From Streptomyces phyllanthi (GTDB lineage: Bacteria > Actinomycetota > Actinomycetes > Streptomycetales > Streptomycetaceae): a DNA stretch of 35,092 nucleotides. Positions 25,021 to 32,903 of the stretch are shown here, in pieces; the first letter of the stretch is position 1, and every line of letters starts with the position of its first letter. The stretch is taken from positions 1-35,092 of the forward strand of contig NZ_VJZE01000043.1 of NCBI RefSeq assembly GCF_009377205.1, in the 5' to 3' direction. The notes beneath the pieces were generated by a model, which had not been told where the DNA came from, did not search any database, and saw only the letters and a program-made list of their open reading frames with translations. The translations under genes were made by a program, and so were the position numbers.

Positions 25021-25772
25021 GCGACTTCGAGGGCCTCAAGGCGCTGGTGACGGGCGGCGCCTCGGGCATCGGCCGGGCCACCGCGGAGCTGCTCGCCGCC
25101 CGGGGCGCGCGGGTCGCCGTCCTCGACCTGGACATCTCGGCCGTCGACAAGCCGCTGCTCGGCCACCGGGCCGACGTCACCGACGACACCTCCGTACGGC
25201 AGGCCGTGGCCGCCGCCGTCGCCGACCTCGGCGGACTCGACGTACTGGTCAACAACGCGGGCATCGGCGCCCAGGGGACGGTCGAGGACAACGACGACGA
25301 GCAGTGGCACCGGGTGCTGGACGTCAATGTCGTGGGCATGGTCCGCGTGGCCCGTGCCGCGCTGCCGCATCTGCGGGAATCGGCGCACGCCGCCATCGTG
25401 AACACCTGCTCCATCGCCGCCACGGCCGGACTGCCGCAGCGCGCGCTGTACTCCGCGTCCAAGGGCGCCGTGTACTCCCTCACCCTCGCCATGGCCGCCG
25501 ACCACGTCCGCGAGGGCATCCGCGTCAACTGCGTCAACCCCGGCACGGTCGACACCCCGTGGGTGGGCCGCCTGCTGGACGCCGCCGCGGACCCGGCCGC
25601 CGAACGGGCCGCCCTCGAAGCCCGCCAGCCCACCGGCCGCCTCGTCTCGGCGCCCGAGGTCGCGGGTGCCGTCGCCTATCTGGCGAGCCCGCTGTCCGGT
25701 GCCACCACCGGTACGTCACTCGCGGTGGACGGCGGCATGCAGGGGCTGCGGCTGCGCCCGGTGGGCCGGTGA
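25017..25772 (+). CDS. SDR dehydrogenase, probable 2-keto-3-deoxy-L-fuconate dehydrogenase
   Basis: The 251-residue classical SDR has TGGASGIG (12-19), NNAG (79-82), Ser132, Tyr145 and Lys149, so it should be catalytically complete. Asp37 after strand 2 (VLDLD) indicates NAD(+) preference. Its ATG overlaps the dehydratase stop (ATGA), so the next oxidation in the pathway, from 2-keto-3-deoxy-L-fuconate to the 2,4-diketo acid, is the natural role. The C-terminal LAVDGGMQG motif is complete. Assignment of substrate rests on context and resemblance to the family's FucDH members. Confidence 0.9.
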   Translation: MSDFEGLKALVTGGASGIGRATAELLAARGARVAVLDLDISAVDKPLLGHRADVTDDTSVRQAVAAAVADLGGLDVLVNNAGIGAQGTVEDNDDEQWHRVLDVNVVGMVRVARAALPHLRESAHAAIVNTCSIAATAGLPQRALYSASKGAVYSLTLAMAADHVREGIRVNCVNPGTVDTPWVGRLLDAAADPAAERAALEARQPTGRLVSAPEVAGAVAYLASPLSGATTGTSLAVDGGMQGLRLRPVGR

Positions 25773-25797
25773 GGACCGTGGAAGGGAGGACCCGCGT

Positions 25798-26784
25798 ATG
25801 AGCACGCTCGGTCGCAGCGGGGTCGAGGTCAGCGCCCTCGCCTTCGGCGCCGCGGGAATCGGCAACCTGTACCGCGAGGTGGGCGAGGAGCAGGCGCACG
25901 AGGCCGTGGCCGCCGCCCGGCAGCGGGGCGTCCGCTACTTCGACACCGCGCCGCACTACGGCCTCGGCCTGTCCGAACGCCGCCTCGGCGCGGCCCTGCG
26001 CGAGCACCCCCGCTCGTCGTACACGGTGTCCACCAAGGTGGGCCGCCGCCTGGAACCCACCCCGAGCGGTGGCGACGACCTGGCGAACGGCTTCGCGGTG
26101 CCCGCCACCCACCGCCGCGTCTGGGACTTCAGCGCCGACGGCGTACGGCGCGGCCTGGAGGCGAGCCTGGAACGCCTCGGCCTCGACCACGTCGACGTCG
26201 TCTACCTCCACGACCCCGACGACCACGCCGGACAGGCCTTCCAGGAGGGCTATCCCGCCCTGGAGAAGCTCCGCTCGGAGGGCGTCGTCCGGGCGATCGG
26301 CGCGGGCATGAACCAGACCGGGATGCTCACCCGCTTCGTCCGCGAGACGGACGTCGACGTGGTCCTGTGCGCAGGCCGGTACACCCTGCTCGACCAGGGT
26401 GCCCTGACCGAGCTGCTGCCCGCGGCCGAGGCACGCGGCACGTCCGTCGTCCTGGGCGGCGCCTTCAACTCCGGCCTGCTGGCCGATCCGAAGCCGGGAG
26501 CGACGTACGACTACGCGACGGCTCCCGCCGAGTTGCTGGACCGCGCCCTGCACCTGAAGTCACTCGCCGACCGCCACGGCACGACCCTGCGAGCCGCCGC
26601 ACTGGCCTTCTGCACCGCCCATCCGGCCGTCGCCGGTGTCCTCGTCGGCGCCCGTTCCGCACACGAGGTCCACGACTGCGCCGACCAGTTCGCGGCACCG
26701 GTGCCCGCCGCCTTCTGGCAGGAGCTGCGAAGCACCGGCCTCCTGCCCGAAGACGCCCCCGTACCTCCCGAGGAGCCGTCATGA
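25798..26784 (+). CDS. Aldo-keto reductase, probable L-fucose (D-threo-aldose) 1-dehydrogenase
   Basis: The 328-residue TIM-barrel enzyme has the aldo-keto reductase tetrad Asp49 and Tyr54 (YFDTAPHYG), Lys80 (VSTKVG) and His138 (VVYLHDPDD). The stretch YFDTAPHYGLGLSERRLG and the long loop of residues 82-110 are typical of the D-threo-aldose 1-dehydrogenase/pyridoxal 4-dehydrogenase branch, whose members oxidise L-fucose to its lactone. GGGAGGA stands six bases before the ATG, which decides the start. It is 25 bp after the SDR gene and overlaps the mutarotase gene by ATGA. It would open the oxidative pathway. Confidence 0.9.
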   Translation: MSTLGRSGVEVSALAFGAAGIGNLYREVGEEQAHEAVAAARQRGVRYFDTAPHYGLGLSERRLGAALREHPRSSYTVSTKVGRRLEPTPSGGDDLANGFAVPATHRRVWDFSADGVRRGLEASLERLGLDHVDVVYLHDPDDHAGQAFQEGYPALEKLRSEGVVRAIGAGMNQTGMLTRFVRETDVDVVLCAGRYTLLDQGALTELLPAAEARGTSVVLGGAFNSGLLADPKPGATYDYATAPAELLDRALHLKSLADRHGTTLRAAALAFCTAHPAVAGVLVGARSAHEVHDCADQFAAPVPAAFWQELRSTGLLPEDAPVPPEEPS

Positions 26785-27095
26785 GAGTCGCCCTGCACAC
26801 CAAGGTCCGCGCCGACCGCATCGAGGAGTACGAGGCCGCGCACCGCGAGGTCCCCAAGGAGCTCACCGACGCGATCCGCGCCGCCGGAGCCACCTCCTGG
26901 ACGATCTGGCGCAGCGGCACCGACCTGTTCCACGTCCTGGAGTGCGACGACTACGCCCGGCTGCTGGCCGAACTGGAGAAGCTGCCCGTGAACGTCGCCT
27001 GGCAGGCCCGTATGGCCGAGCTGCTCGACGTCGTGCACGACTACTCCGGCGAGGGCGCCGACGCCGGGCTGCCCGTCGTGTGGGAGCTGCCGTGA
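26781..27095 (+). CDS. L-rhamnose mutarotase (RhaM)-family protein, probable L-fucose mutarotase
   Basis: The 104-residue protein has the RhaM family pattern: the opening MRVALHTKVRADRIEEYEAAH with the catalytic-type His21, then WTIWRSGTDLFHVLECDDY and a C-terminal VWELP. Family members interconvert the alpha and beta anomers of 6-deoxy sugars. Here it would supply the anomer taken by the dehydrogenase encoded just before it. It overlaps both neighbours by four bases. Its length is normal for the family. Confidence 0.92.
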   Translation: MRVALHTKVRADRIEEYEAAHREVPKELTDAIRAAGATSWTIWRSGTDLFHVLECDDYARLLAELEKLPVNVAWQARMAELLDVVHDYSGEGADAGLPVVWELP

Positions 27096-27943
27096 GCGTC
27101 GACGCCCACCACCACGTGTGGGACCTCTCCGTACGCGACCAGGACTGGATCACCGGGCCCGAACTCCAGCCGCTGCGCCGTGACTTCACCCTGGCCGACC
27201 TGGAACCCGAGGCCCGCGCCCTGCATGTCGACCGCAGCGTCCTCGTACAGACGATCACCGTGGCCGAGGAGACCCCCGAGTTCCTGGCGCTCGCGGAACG
27301 GCACGAGCTGGTCGCGGGCGTGGTCGGCTGGACGGATCTGACGAGCCCCCGCGTCACCGACGAACTGGCCCTGCTGCGCGAACTCCCCGGCGGCCGGTAC
27401 CTGAAGGGCGTCCGCCACCAGGTCCAGGGCGAACCCGACCCCGAGTGGCTGCTCCGCGCGGACGTACGCCGGGGACTCGACGCGGTCGCCGCGGCCGGGC
27501 TCGTGTACGACCTGGTGGTGCTGCCCCACCAGCTGCCGGCCTGCGTCAAGGCGGCGGCCGCGCACCCCGGTCTCACCTTCGTCCTCGACCACCTGGGCAA
27601 GCCGCGCATCGCCTCCGGAGAACTCGAACCCTGGGCGTCCGACATCAGGGCGCTCGCCGCGCTCCCCAACACCGTGTGCAAGCTGTCGGGGATGGTTACG
27701 GAGACGGACCCGCGGACATGGCGTTCGGGCTGGCCGACTGGGGAGCTGCGCCCCTACGCGGAGACCGTGCTGGAGGCCTTCGGCCCCGGTCGGCTGATGT
27801 TCGGCTCCGACTGGCCGGTGTGCACCCTGGCGGCGACGTACGCCGAGGTCGTCCACGGTACGGGCGTGCTGCTCCTGGGCCTGAGCCCGGACGAGAAGAA
27901 GGAGATCCTCGAGGCCACCGCCACCCGCGTCTACGGCCTCTGA
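27092..27943 (+). CDS. Amidohydrolase-family lactonase, probable L-fucono-1,5-lactonase
   Basis: The 283-residue protein of the amidohydrolase_2 superfamily opens the lactone ring made by the dehydrogenase, yielding L-fuconate. It starts VDAHHHVWD, where the HxH pair (H6, H8) is the metal-site motif. Later come YLKGVRHQVQ, FVLDHLGKP with a second His, CKLSGM and the terminal Asp motif MFGSDWPV. These match sugar-lactonase members of the family. Its GTG overlaps the mutarotase stop (GTGA). It ends the operon, converging with the lipase-maturation-factor gene over 63 bp. No gene for the 2,4-diketo-3-deoxy-fuconate hydrolase follows. Confidence 0.9.
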   Translation: MSVDAHHHVWDLSVRDQDWITGPELQPLRRDFTLADLEPEARALHVDRSVLVQTITVAEETPEFLALAERHELVAGVVGWTDLTSPRVTDELALLRELPGGRYLKGVRHQVQGEPDPEWLLRADVRRGLDAVAAAGLVYDLVVLPHQLPACVKAAAAHPGLTFVLDHLGKPRIASGELEPWASDIRALAALPNTVCKLSGMVTETDPRTWRSGWPTGELRPYAETVLEAFGPGRLMFGSDWPVCTLAATYAEVVHGTGVLLLGLSPDEKKEILEATATRVYGL

Positions 27944-28006
27944 CTCCGATAGACACGCCCTGCCCCCGATACACGCCCCTGACCGGCCCACGGCCCCGCC
28001 TGCCGC

Positions 28007-29440
28007 CTACGGTCTCCGACCGCGTACGACCTCCGCACCGGACAACCGTGTCGGCGGCAGGAAATCCCGTACATACGTCCGGTCCCAGCACGCGCCCGTC
28101 TCCCGCAGTTCCCGCCACGTCGTGAAGCGGTAGCGGAACAGCCGGGCGCGGATGTGGCGGGGTGGGGCGTCCGGCGGGAACGGGGAGTGGCGCAGCAGCT
28201 TCAGCGTGTCGCGGTCGTTCTCCAGCAGCCGCTCCACCAGACCGCCGAACCAGGCACCCGCGTACGCGGGGGAGAGCGCGGCGAACCACATCAGCCAGTC
28301 GAGCCGCAGGTGGTACGGGGCGTACTGGCGCGGCCAGCGCCGTGGATCACCCGGCTTGCCCCTGAACTCGTACTCCCGCCACGCGGAGTCCTCACGCGGT
28401 ACGTCGTCCGCCGTGCCCTCGACCACCACCTCGTACCGGACCCGGCTGACGCTGCCGAACGCTCCGTACGTGTTGACCAGGTGCAGCGGGTCGAAGGAGC
28501 GGTTCATGACCTGGCCACGGGAGATCATGTTGCGGACCGGGCGGTAGCTCAGGCCCACCACCAGCGCGGCGACCGCGAGGACCACGACCTCGTACCAGAG
28601 CGGAGCCCCGGGCGGCGACGGCCGCTCGCTCGGGAACTCCACGGCGGACAGGGCCACCACGATGGTGATCCAGTTCAGCCAGGAGAAGTTGCCCGACAGC
28701 ACCAGCCACAGCTGGGTGAGGATCATCAGCGACGCGCCGGCCGTGGCGATCGGCTGCGGAGTGAACAGCAGGACGGGCACGACGAGCTGGGTGAAGTGGT
28801 TGGCGGCCACCTCGACCCGGTGCAGCGGCTTCGGGAGACGGTGGAAGAACCAGCTCAACGGACCCGGCATCGGCTGCGTCTCGTGGTGGTGGTCCAGGCA
28901 CGTCAGCTTCCGCCAGCACTCGTCACCGCGCAGCTTGATCAGCCCGGCGCCGAACTCCAGGCGGAACAGCACCCAGCGCAGCAGGAAGAGCACCACGATC
29001 GGCGGCGCCACCTCGTCGTTGCCCAGGAAGACCGCCAGGAAGCCCACCTCCAGCAGCAGGGACTCCCAGCCGAACGAGTACCAGGTCTGGCCCACGTTGA
29101 CGATCGACAGGTACATCACCCACGGCACGAGCCACAGCAGCATCGCCCCCCACAGCGGGAGCAGCGAGTCCAGCCCCGCGACCAGCGCCACCGACACCGC
29201 GCAGCCCGCCCACGCCCAGGCCGCGAAGAAGCGGTCGGAGTAGCGGAAGTGGAACACGCTGGGCGACCGCCGGAACGCAACCCGCCGCACGAAGGCGGGC
29301 ACCGGCAGCATCCCGCGCTCGCCGAGCAGGGCACGGAACTGCAGCGCGGCGCCCAGGAACGCCACCAGGTAGACGACGGCCAGGGCCCGCTGGAAGACCA
29401 GCCTGCTCATCCAGTAGTCGGGGGCGGTGAACCAGTCCAC
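28007..29440 (-). CDS. Lipase maturation factor (LMF1)-family membrane protein
   Basis: The 477-residue protein has about nine hydrophobic segments in residues 15-310, then a soluble C-terminal part. Diagnostic stretches are LRWVLFRLEFGAGLIKLRGDECWRKLTCLDHHHETQPMPGP and HRVEVAANHFTQLVVP in the middle, plus NTYGAFGSVSRVRYEVVVEG and YAPYHLRLDWLMWFAALS near the end. The same blocks define animal LMF1, which helps lipases fold in the ER. The bacterial role is not established; assistance in membrane or exported lipase folding is only a guess. No lipase gene is in the window. It is divergent from the DNA glycosylase gene. Confidence 0.9.
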   Translation of the reverse strand: MDWFTAPDYWMSRLVFQRALAVVYLVAFLGAALQFRALLGERGMLPVPAFVRRVAFRRSPSVFHFRYSDRFFAAWAWAGCAVSVALVAGLDSLLPLWGAMLLWLVPWVMYLSIVNVGQTWYSFGWESLLLEVGFLAVFLGNDEVAPPIVVLFLLRWVLFRLEFGAGLIKLRGDECWRKLTCLDHHHETQPMPGPLSWFFHRLPKPLHRVEVAANHFTQLVVPVLLFTPQPIATAGASLMILTQLWLVLSGNFSWLNWITIVVALSAVEFPSERPSPPGAPLWYEVVVLAVAALVVGLSYRPVRNMISRGQVMNRSFDPLHLVNTYGAFGSVSRVRYEVVVEGTADDVPREDSAWREYEFRGKPGDPRRWPRQYAPYHLRLDWLMWFAALSPAYAGAWFGGLVERLLENDRDTLKLLRHSPFPPDAPPRHIRARLFRYRFTTWRELRETGACWDRTYVRDFLPPTRLSGAEVVRGRRP

Positions 29441-29691
29441 GGCGGAACGCTCCTCTCCTGTCAGCGGCTACCACTCGAAGAATCGGACAAACCCCGGCAA
29501 GGTGGCTCCGCGGCTGATCGGGGAGCGAGCGCCCGGTCACTCCGGGACGACCGGCCCGCCCACCCGGACACGATTCTGGCGCCCAACCGCCCGGGCGGCT
29601 TCGACCGGGACCCGGACACCGGCCTGATGGAGCGATCCGGGGGAGAACCTCCCCGCGTGGCGCCGTCGGCCGCGGATGGCACTCTGGACGT

Positions 29692-30552
29692 ATGCCGGAA
29701 CTGCCCGAGGTCGAAGCGCTCCGGGACTTCCTGGCCGAGCGTCTCGTCGGCCACGAGGTCGTCCGGGTGCTGCCCGTCGCGATCAGCGTCCTCAAGACGT
29801 ACGACCCTCCGGTCACCGCCTTCGAGGGCCGCGAGGTGACGTCGGTGCACCGGTACGGCAAGTTCCTCGGCCTGGAGGCGGGCGGCCTGCACTTCGTGAC
29901 CCACCTGGCCCGCGCGGGCTGGCTCCAGTGGCGGGACCGCCTCCCCGACGGCCCGCCCCGCCCGGGCAAGGGCCCTCTCGCGCTGCGGGTCGCGCTGGAG
30001 ACCGGCGAGGGGTTCGACCTCACCGAGGCCGGCACCCAGAAACGCCTCGCGGTCTACGTCGTACGGGACCCGCGGGACGTCCCGGGGGTGGCCCGCCTCG
30101 GCCCCGACCCGCTCGCCGCCGACTTCGACGAGGCCCGCTTCAGGGAGCTGCTGGCGGGGGAGCGGCGGCGGATCAAAGGCGCGCTGCGCGACCAGAGCCT
30201 GATCGCCGGAGTGGGGAACGCGTACAGCGACGAGATCCTGCACGCCGCGAGGATGTCCCCGTACAAGCAGGCCTCCTCACTCGGACCCGAGGAGACCGGC
30301 CGGCTGTACGAGGCGCTGCGCACCACGCTCACCGAGGCCGTCGAGCGTTCCCGGGGGCTGGCCGCCGGGAGGCTGAAGGCGGAGAAGAAGAGCGGGCTGC
30401 GCGTGCACGGCCGTACGGGCGAGCCCTGTGCGGTGTGCGGCGACACCGTCCGCGAGGTCTCCTTCAGCGACTCGTCGATGCAGTACTGCCCGACGTGCCA
30501 GACGGGAGGCAAGCCACTCGCGGACCGCCGGATGTCACGGCTCCTGAAGTAG
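29692..30552 (+). CDS. Fpg/Nei-family DNA glycosylase with atypical zinc finger
   Basis: The 286-residue protein has the complete N-terminal catalytic start, PELPEVE: Pro2 would be the Schiff-base nucleophile and Glu3 the acid. The DNA-contacting Lys is in HRYGKFLGLE. The helix-two-turn-helix is clear (IKGALRDQSLIAGVGNAYSDEIL). The C-terminal zinc finger has Cys-x2-Cys and Cys-x2-Cys 16 residues apart. Canonical Fpg proteins have an Arg five residues before the third Cys (RATFYC in E. coli); here it reads SSMQYC. Damage recognition may therefore differ from 8-oxoguanine repair. The ATG at 29692 has no ribosome-binding site, so the mRNA may be leaderless. A hairpin with GGGGAG and CTCCCC arms lies at 29640-29654. 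Confidence 0.92.
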   Translation: MPELPEVEALRDFLAERLVGHEVVRVLPVAISVLKTYDPPVTAFEGREVTSVHRYGKFLGLEAGGLHFVTHLARAGWLQWRDRLPDGPPRPGKGPLALRVALETGEGFDLTEAGTQKRLAVYVVRDPRDVPGVARLGPDPLAADFDEARFRELLAGERRRIKGALRDQSLIAGVGNAYSDEILHAARMSPYKQASSLGPEETGRLYEALRTTLTEAVERSRGLAAGRLKAEKKSGLRVHGRTGEPCAVCGDTVREVSFSDSSMQYCPTCQTGGKPLADRRMSRLLK

Positions 30553-30590
30553 TCCCGGCGCCCGTGCGGTCACGGCTCCCGGGCAGCCCC

Positions 30591-30645
30591 GTTCTCGAGG
30601 CGGCCGTGCGGCCGGCGGCTGTTCCCGAGGCTGCCGTGCGGCCCG
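30591..30645. repeat. Two imperfect 25-bp repeats with hairpin cores between converging genes
   Basis: GTTCTCGAGGCGGCCGTGCG (start of copy 1, 30591-30615) and GTTCCCGAGGCTGCCGTGCG (start of copy 2, 30621-30645) repeat with few differences. In copy 1 the core GGCCG-TG-CGGCC is a perfect short hairpin. They stand in the 119-bp gap between the stops of the glycosylase and anti-sigma genes, and may act as a bidirectional terminator. Confidence 0.55.
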
Positions 30646-30671
30646 AGCCTCAGCCGTCCCCACGGACTCGC

Positions 30672-31325
30672 TCATCCCCACGGCGACTTCAGCGTCACCA
30701 GTCGCTCGCCGTCCGAGCGCACCTCGAAATGGCTGATGTCCTCGCGCTGCATGGCCGCGCCGCCCTTCATGGCGGAGGGCGTGTCGGTGTGGTCCGGCGC
30801 CATCCAGCTCGTGACCGTCTCCTCGGAACCGTCCTTGCCGATCACCACGAGCTGACACACCCGTGGTCCCGAGGCGTCCTTGACCTGGACGTCGATCTCG
30901 CTGCCCCAGAGCTTGTCCGCTGCCTTGACCTCGGCCCACACACCCGTCTTCGTGTCGGTCGCCGCCACGGCGGTCTTCTGCTCGCCCGGCCCCGCCAGGA
31001 TCGCGACGGCGGGCCCGCCCACGGCGAACACCACCGAGGCCGCGACCGCGAACAGCCAGCGTCTGCGCCCGGCGCGGTTCCGGTTGCCCACCTCGTCGAG
31101 CAGCCGGTCCAGCAGCCGCGGCCCAGGGCCCGCGAACGGGTGCACCGAACGGGGTGTCGCCCGGCGGTACAGCATGAGCTGGCGGGCGGCGGGCCGGAAC
31201 TCTGCGACCTGTACCGCGCACCGAGGGCACTCGCGGAGATGGCCCTCGAAGTGGAAGGCTTCCACCTCGTCCAGCACGCCCAGCGCGTAGGCGCCGACGT
31301 CGTGATGACGATCCTGGGACCACAT
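30672..31325 (-). CDS. Membrane anti-sigma factor with zinc-finger (zf-HC2) domain
   Basis: The 217-residue protein has a cytoplasmic anti-sigma domain with the zinc motif His29-x3-Cys33-x2-Cys36 (FEGHLRECPRC), preceded by HHDVGAYALGVLDE. One transmembrane helix follows at about 90-112 (WLFAVAASVVFAVGGPAVAIL), then a roughly 100-residue extracytoplasmic domain with the pattern WAEVKAADKLWGSEIDVQV. The ATG at 31325 is chosen over a longer frame because GAGGAA stands six bases upstream and the family motif begins there. It would hold an ECF sigma factor at the membrane until a wall or envelope signal arrives. The likely partner is encoded at 32134-32679, separated from it by one gene. Confidence 0.9.
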   Translation of the reverse strand: MWSQDRHHDVGAYALGVLDEVEAFHFEGHLRECPRCAVQVAEFRPAARQLMLYRRATPRSVHPFAGPGPRLLDRLLDEVGNRNRAGRRRWLFAVAASVVFAVGGPAVAILAGPGEQKTAVAATDTKTGVWAEVKAADKLWGSEIDVQVKDASGPRVCQLVVIGKDGSEETVTSWMAPDHTDTPSAMKGGAAMQREDISHFEVRSDGERLVTLKSPWG

Positions 31326-31469
31326 GGCAAATTCCTCGAGCCGGTGATGCGGTGGGGGTTGCTTCTTGCTACCACCGGTACGCACCGGACCGACGAATCA
31401 CTCAAGTCCCGGATTACGGAATGGCAACCGAGACGTTCGGAGCCGACGGGCCCGCGGATTGGTCGGAGA

Positions 31470-31985
31470 CTAAAAAAGATGGATCGCCAGGTGCCCGAGG
31501 GGCAGACCGAGCCGCCAGGCTGGCGTCCACACCTTCGGACCGTCGTCCTCGCCGATGACCGGACCGCCGCCCGGCACCGCGTCCAGATCGGGGGCGAGCA
31601 GCTCGGTCTCCTCCAGCCAGCGCCAGGCCGCGGCGGCCAGGTCCAGATCCGGGGAAGGACCGCCCGACTCGGCCGTCTCGGCGGCCAGCCGCGCCATGCG
31701 CTCGCGCACCCAGTCCTCCCAGGGCTGGTCGTACGCGGTCAGCGACAGCCAGGTGTCCAGCTGCGAGACGACCCGGATGCCGGAGAGCTCACCACCGGTG
31801 TCCGCGAGGAAGATGGTCAGCGCCAGCGCGTCCCGCCCCGCGCGGAACTCGAAGGACGTCGGCGGCATCAGGTCGCCCGTCCGCAGCAGTTCGTCCGCGA
31901 TGTACTCGGCGTACAACCACGCCATGGGGACGGTCAGTTCACCGCCGCCGGAGCCGTCCGTGCTCTCTTGACCTCTGTGCAGCAT
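31470..31985 (-). CDS. Unknown protein between ECF sigma and anti-sigma genes
   Basis: The 171-residue soluble protein begins MLHRGQESTDGSGGGELTVP, followed by AWLYAEYIADELLRTGDL and an amphipathic alpha/beta region (SFEFRAGRDALALTIFLAD). It ends with WRLGLPLGHLAIHLF. There is no signal peptide, Cys cluster or recognisable motif. The ATG at 31985 has AGGAAGGG just before it; the longer frame upstream looks non-coding. The last codons, CAT CTT TTT then TAG, are unusual for this GC-rich genome and create a run of six T. Its place between sigma and anti-sigma genes suggests a part in the same response, but this is only positional. It could also be a two-gene unit with the anti-sigma gene (144-bp gap). 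Confidence 0.75.
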   Translation of the reverse strand: MLHRGQESTDGSGGGELTVPMAWLYAEYIADELLRTGDLMPPTSFEFRAGRDALALTIFLADTGGELSGIRVVSQLDTWLSLTAYDQPWEDWVRERMARLAAETAESGGPSPDLDLAAAAWRWLEETELLAPDLDAVPGGGPVIGEDDGPKVWTPAWRLGLPLGHLAIHLF

Positions 31986-32081
31986 CCCTTCCTGCCTTCC
32001 TCCGGTGCGTGCGCGTCGCCCGACCCCGGGGCCCGACCCCGGGCCCCCTTGCGGAACACGGATGAAGACAGCTGATGGCTC

Positions 32082-32133
32082 AACCATGGTCCTCAGCAAG
32101 GCGCTTTACTGAGGTTTGACCCGACCATTGGTT
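32082..32133 (-). terminator. Nested inverted repeat after the ECF sigma gene
   Basis: CCTCAG (32091-32096) and CTGAGG (32109-32114) form an inner stem. Outer arms AACCATGG (32082-32089) and CCATTGGTT (32125-32133) pair with one bulged base. The structure directly adjoins the sigma stop codon and lies 96 bp before the next minus-strand start. It probably ends or attenuates sigma-gene transcription, which would separate the sigma gene from the anti-sigma gene downstream. Confidence 0.6.
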
Positions 32134-32679
32134 TCAGTCCAGGTCAGTCGCGTATCCCGGAAGCACCCGGCGCAGGGCGCGCAGCGCGTAGTACGCGCGG
32201 GACTTCACCGTACCGGGCGGGATCCCGAGGGCCTCCGCGGCTTCCGCCACACTCGCCCCCTGGAAGTACACCTGCACCAGGACTTCACGGTGCTCGGGAG
32301 TGAGTGTCTTCACAGCGCGGCGTACATCGAGGGCGGCGGCGGACCGCTCGGCATGGTCGGCGCACACCCGCGCGTTCTCCAGTACGGCGTCCCCCACCTC
32401 GGCGGGCCTGGCCTGCCGGGCCCGGCGCGCGTCGATGGCGAGCCGCCGCCCGACGGTCAGCAGCCAGGGGCGCACGGAGGTGAAGTCGTCCGCGCGGAGC
32501 GCTTCGGGGTGCTGCCAGGCGCGTACGAGCGTCTCCTGCACCAGGTCCTCGGCACGCTGCCGGTCCCCGTCGGACAGGCGCAGCATGAGGGCGAAGAGGG
32601 GCCGTCCGTGCTCCCGCTGCAAAGCGGCCAGCTCGTGCTCGGCGGTCGTCCCGTTCGTGATCGTGGTTCCGGCCGTCAT
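32134..32679 (-). CDS. ECF (sigma-70 family) RNA polymerase sigma factor
   Basis: The 181-residue protein has only regions 2 and 4, as in ECF sigma factors. Region 2 has AEDLVQETLVRAW (43-55) and DDFTSVRPWLLTVGRRLAIDARR; region 4 (about 118-172) has LTPEHREVLVQVYFQGASVAEAAEALGIPPGTVKSRAYYALRALR with its helix-turn-helix. It directs polymerase to a dedicated promoter set. The ATG at 32679 lacks a ribosome-binding site, so translation from a leaderless or processed mRNA is possible. An in-frame extension to 32880 is Arg/Pro-rich and probably not coding. The anti-sigma gene lies downstream on the same strand, after one gene. Confidence 0.92.
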   Translation of the reverse strand: MTAGTTITNGTTAEHELAALQREHGRPLFALMLRLSDGDRQRAEDLVQETLVRAWQHPEALRADDFTSVRPWLLTVGRRLAIDARRARQARPAEVGDAVLENARVCADHAERSAAALDVRRAVKTLTPEHREVLVQVYFQGASVAEAAEALGIPPGTVKSRAYYALRALRRVLPGYATDLD

Positions 32680-32903
32680 GGCCGTATGGGAACGCGCGCC
32701 ACGCCGCGGGGACAGAGGGCGGTCACGGGTCTGCGGCGGGCGGTCGAACCCGTCGACGAACGGTGCGACGAACGGTCCGGCGAGCCGCTCGCGGCGGGCC
32801 CGGCCGCCCCCGCCGGACGGGCTAAGGGTGGCCGGGACCAGGTGGCTCGGTATGCGGATTCGTGCTGACTTATAGGTCAATACGACCGCAACGGGGTGAA
32901 TTC

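Noticed and set aside
28154..32075. Long plus-strand frames at 28154-29839 and 29676-32075
   Set aside because: They run antisense or out of frame to the LMF, glycosylase, anti-sigma and unknown genes, and contain no recognisable domain.
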